64,000 bases of DNA from G963668435 sp963668435 (lineage in GTDB: Bacteria; Latescibacterota; Latescibacteria; Latescibacterales; Latescibacteraceae), in contig CAXXSC010000005.1 of NCBI GenBank assembly GCA_963668435.2, positions 1-64,000 on the forward strand, given 5' to 3'. Position 1 is the stretch's first letter, and every line of letters starts with the position of its first letter. The position numbers and the translations under genes are program-made. A model generated the notes under the pieces. That model worked only from the letters and a program-made list of their open reading frames with translations. It did not search any database and had not been told where the DNA came from. Below, piece after piece: positions 62,933 to 64,000 of the stretch.

Positions 62933-64000
62933 TTATTTAATAACGGTCATTTTCATAGTCGCCACTCTGCCAGCCGCACTCAGTCTCGATATATATATTC
63001 CCGCGGAAACCGTATTACCGTCATCAGCGAGGCCGTCCCAGACCCTGTGGTGTACTCCCGCAGGCAGATAATCAGATACAAGGGTGCGAACTTTCTGGCC
63101 CAGAGAATTGTATATCATCAGCGAAACATGGCTCTCTTTCGCCACAGTGAATTCAATGGATGTGGCCATATTGAACGGATTCGGAGAATTGGCCCCGAGA
63201 GAGAATACGGCTGGAGCATTTCCAACAGGCTCATTTTCTTCGACGGCGGGCGACTCGAATTCCTGAAAGTATATATTCCAGAAACCATTGTCCATGAGGT
63301 TGAGACAGAGTGTGCCATCGTCAGGCGAGAAACGGCCCCAGGCATTCGACACTTTCTCATTTGTCTGCACATTTTGCAGAATGCCGCTTTGCATGTCGAA
63401 AAGCGCCAGTTTATACAGCGTATTATGCTCCGATGAAGAGCGGGGATCCGGCGAATTCGCTTCAGAATAGAGTAACCATCGGCCGTCCTTTGAAATATCC
63501 AGCAGGGAAACAGCACCTGACAGCAGCGTTTCTGTCTCACTGCCGTCCTCAATATCGACAACAGCTATCTTGCGGTCATTGCCCTGGCCTTTAACGGCAA
63601 CGAGAAGTGACGAGCCCTCCGGATCAAACAGCACTTTCGATGGTTCCTCGGCTGCTATCTCCCGGCGCTCGCCGCTTTCAAAGTCAAGCATCCACAGCTT
63701 TCTCTCGTCTTCGAGATTGGTGCTTATATATGCGAACGCCGTTCCATCAGGGCTCCAGCATCCGGTAAGAGCGTTTTCGGCAAGAGTCCTGTACGCCATT
63801 GTTTCCAGGTTCACACTTTCAATAATCGGCAGGGGATTTTCGATATAGTAATCAAACGGTATACCCAATTCGTTGATCTTGATTTTTGTACCCTGCTCGA
63901 TATCGATTCCATAACGTCTGTAGGCAATTTCAGAGCCATCAGGCGAAAAGCCGATTGTTTCAATTTCACCATAGTGCAGATTCAGGCCATGATAGTAGAG
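62933..64000 (-). CDS. TolB-like propeller protein with sorting domain, 5' end outside window
   Basis: At least 355 codons. The frame stays open to 64000 (FSPDGSEIAYRRYGIDIEQG upstream of 63868), so the start lies beyond the window. Blades of the TolB/WD40 kind (GCWSPDGTAFAYISTN, DISKDGRWLLYSEAN, WGRFSPDDGTLCLNLMDNG) precede a sorting domain (NSPNPFNMATSIEFTVAKES ... MKMTVIK), which is nearly the same as that of the neighbouring gene, a sign of recent duplication of the tail. Function unknown. Confidence 0.8.
   Translation of the reverse strand, partial: LYYHGLNLHYGEIETIGFSPDGSEIAYRRYGIDIEQGTKIKINELGIPFDYYIENPLPIIESVNLETMAYRTLAENALTGCWSPDGTAFAYISTNLEDERKLWMLDFESGERREIAAEEPSKVLFDPEGSSLLVAVKGQGNDRKIAVVDIEDGSETETLLSGAVSLLDISKDGRWLLYSEANSPDPRSSSEHNTLYKLALFDMQSGILQNVQTNEKVSNAWGRFSPDDGTLCLNLMDNGFWNIYFQEFESPAVEENEPVGNAPAVFSLGANSPNPFNMATSIEFTVAKESHVSLMIYNSLGQKVRTLVSDYLPAGVHHRVWDGLADDGNTVSAGIYISRLSAAGRVATMKMTVIK

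Overview
The window looks like a chromosome segment of a Gram-negative bacterium of the FCB superphylum, possibly a Latescibacterota-like lineage. This is inferred from gene content only. At least nine large secreted proteins end in the 'NPFPNPFNxx...GQ.V...GxxxxxxKKxxLLK' type C-terminal sorting domain. Tat-signal enzymes, an arylsulfatase, an SMP-30 lipoprotein, a UroD/MtaA-type methyltransferase and a five-haem cytochrome fit an uncultured heterotroph with a rich exported proteome. No rRNA, tRNA or CRISPR array was recognised.

Layout. 1-4900: the right part of a contractile-tail (Mu/P2-like) prophage: W-like and J-like baseplate proteins (J with a +1 frameshift), tail protein I, tail fibre and assembly genes, and a small exported protein. 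4960-5849: a structured leader with a possible H-type pseudoknot, then a Dam-type adenine methylase. 5849-8550: a sharply AT-rich island holding a 5'-truncated CapV-like patatin phospholipase, a 616-aa CD-NTase fused to an E2 (ubiquitin-conjugating-like) domain and a SEC-C zinc motif, and the C-terminal stub of a tyrosine integrase. About 8544-10152: an IS3-family element that cuts the integrase. 10199-19036: chromosomal genes (Tat aminotransferase, ArsP/YraQ permease, propeller protein, glycerol kinase, STAS-like protein, AraC regulator, SAP/Rho-N-like protein). 19198-25032: an RND efflux operon (adaptor, pump, TolC). 25243-31028: a polysaccharide deacetylase/PQQ-propeller giant divergent from a cupin/SMP-30 lipoprotein. 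31097-34409: aldolase, methyltransferase and MFS transporter. 34577-38863: an ABC ATPase and an ABC-2 permease fused to an M1-peptidase-like domain. 39173-41451: sulfatase, small ORF and DUF302 protein. 41693-52107: four tandem paralogous C10 (streptopain-like) cysteine proteases with LamG and sorting domains. 52354-54273: multihaem cytochrome with a sorting domain. 54351-59445: Fe-S aldo/keto reductase with a DUF362 protein, a TetR/metallo-beta-lactamase pair with two matching operators, and an esterase. 59870-64000: three propeller proteins with sorting domains, the last running off the window.

The most striking system is the AT-rich defence fragment. CD-NTases and patatin effectors are the core of CBASS anti-phage immunity, and type II CBASS adds E1/E2-like conjugation proteins. 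Here the E2-like module, with an HP...RCLEV active-site-like motif, is joined to the CD-NTase in one polypeptide, which would make a self-contained signalling and conjugation protein. The adjoining effector has lost its N-terminal catalytic half, and the flanking integrase is broken. The locus is therefore probably a decaying copy whose intact relatives should be sought. The second notable unit is the four-gene C10 protease array, whose two middle copies differ from the outer ones near the active site.
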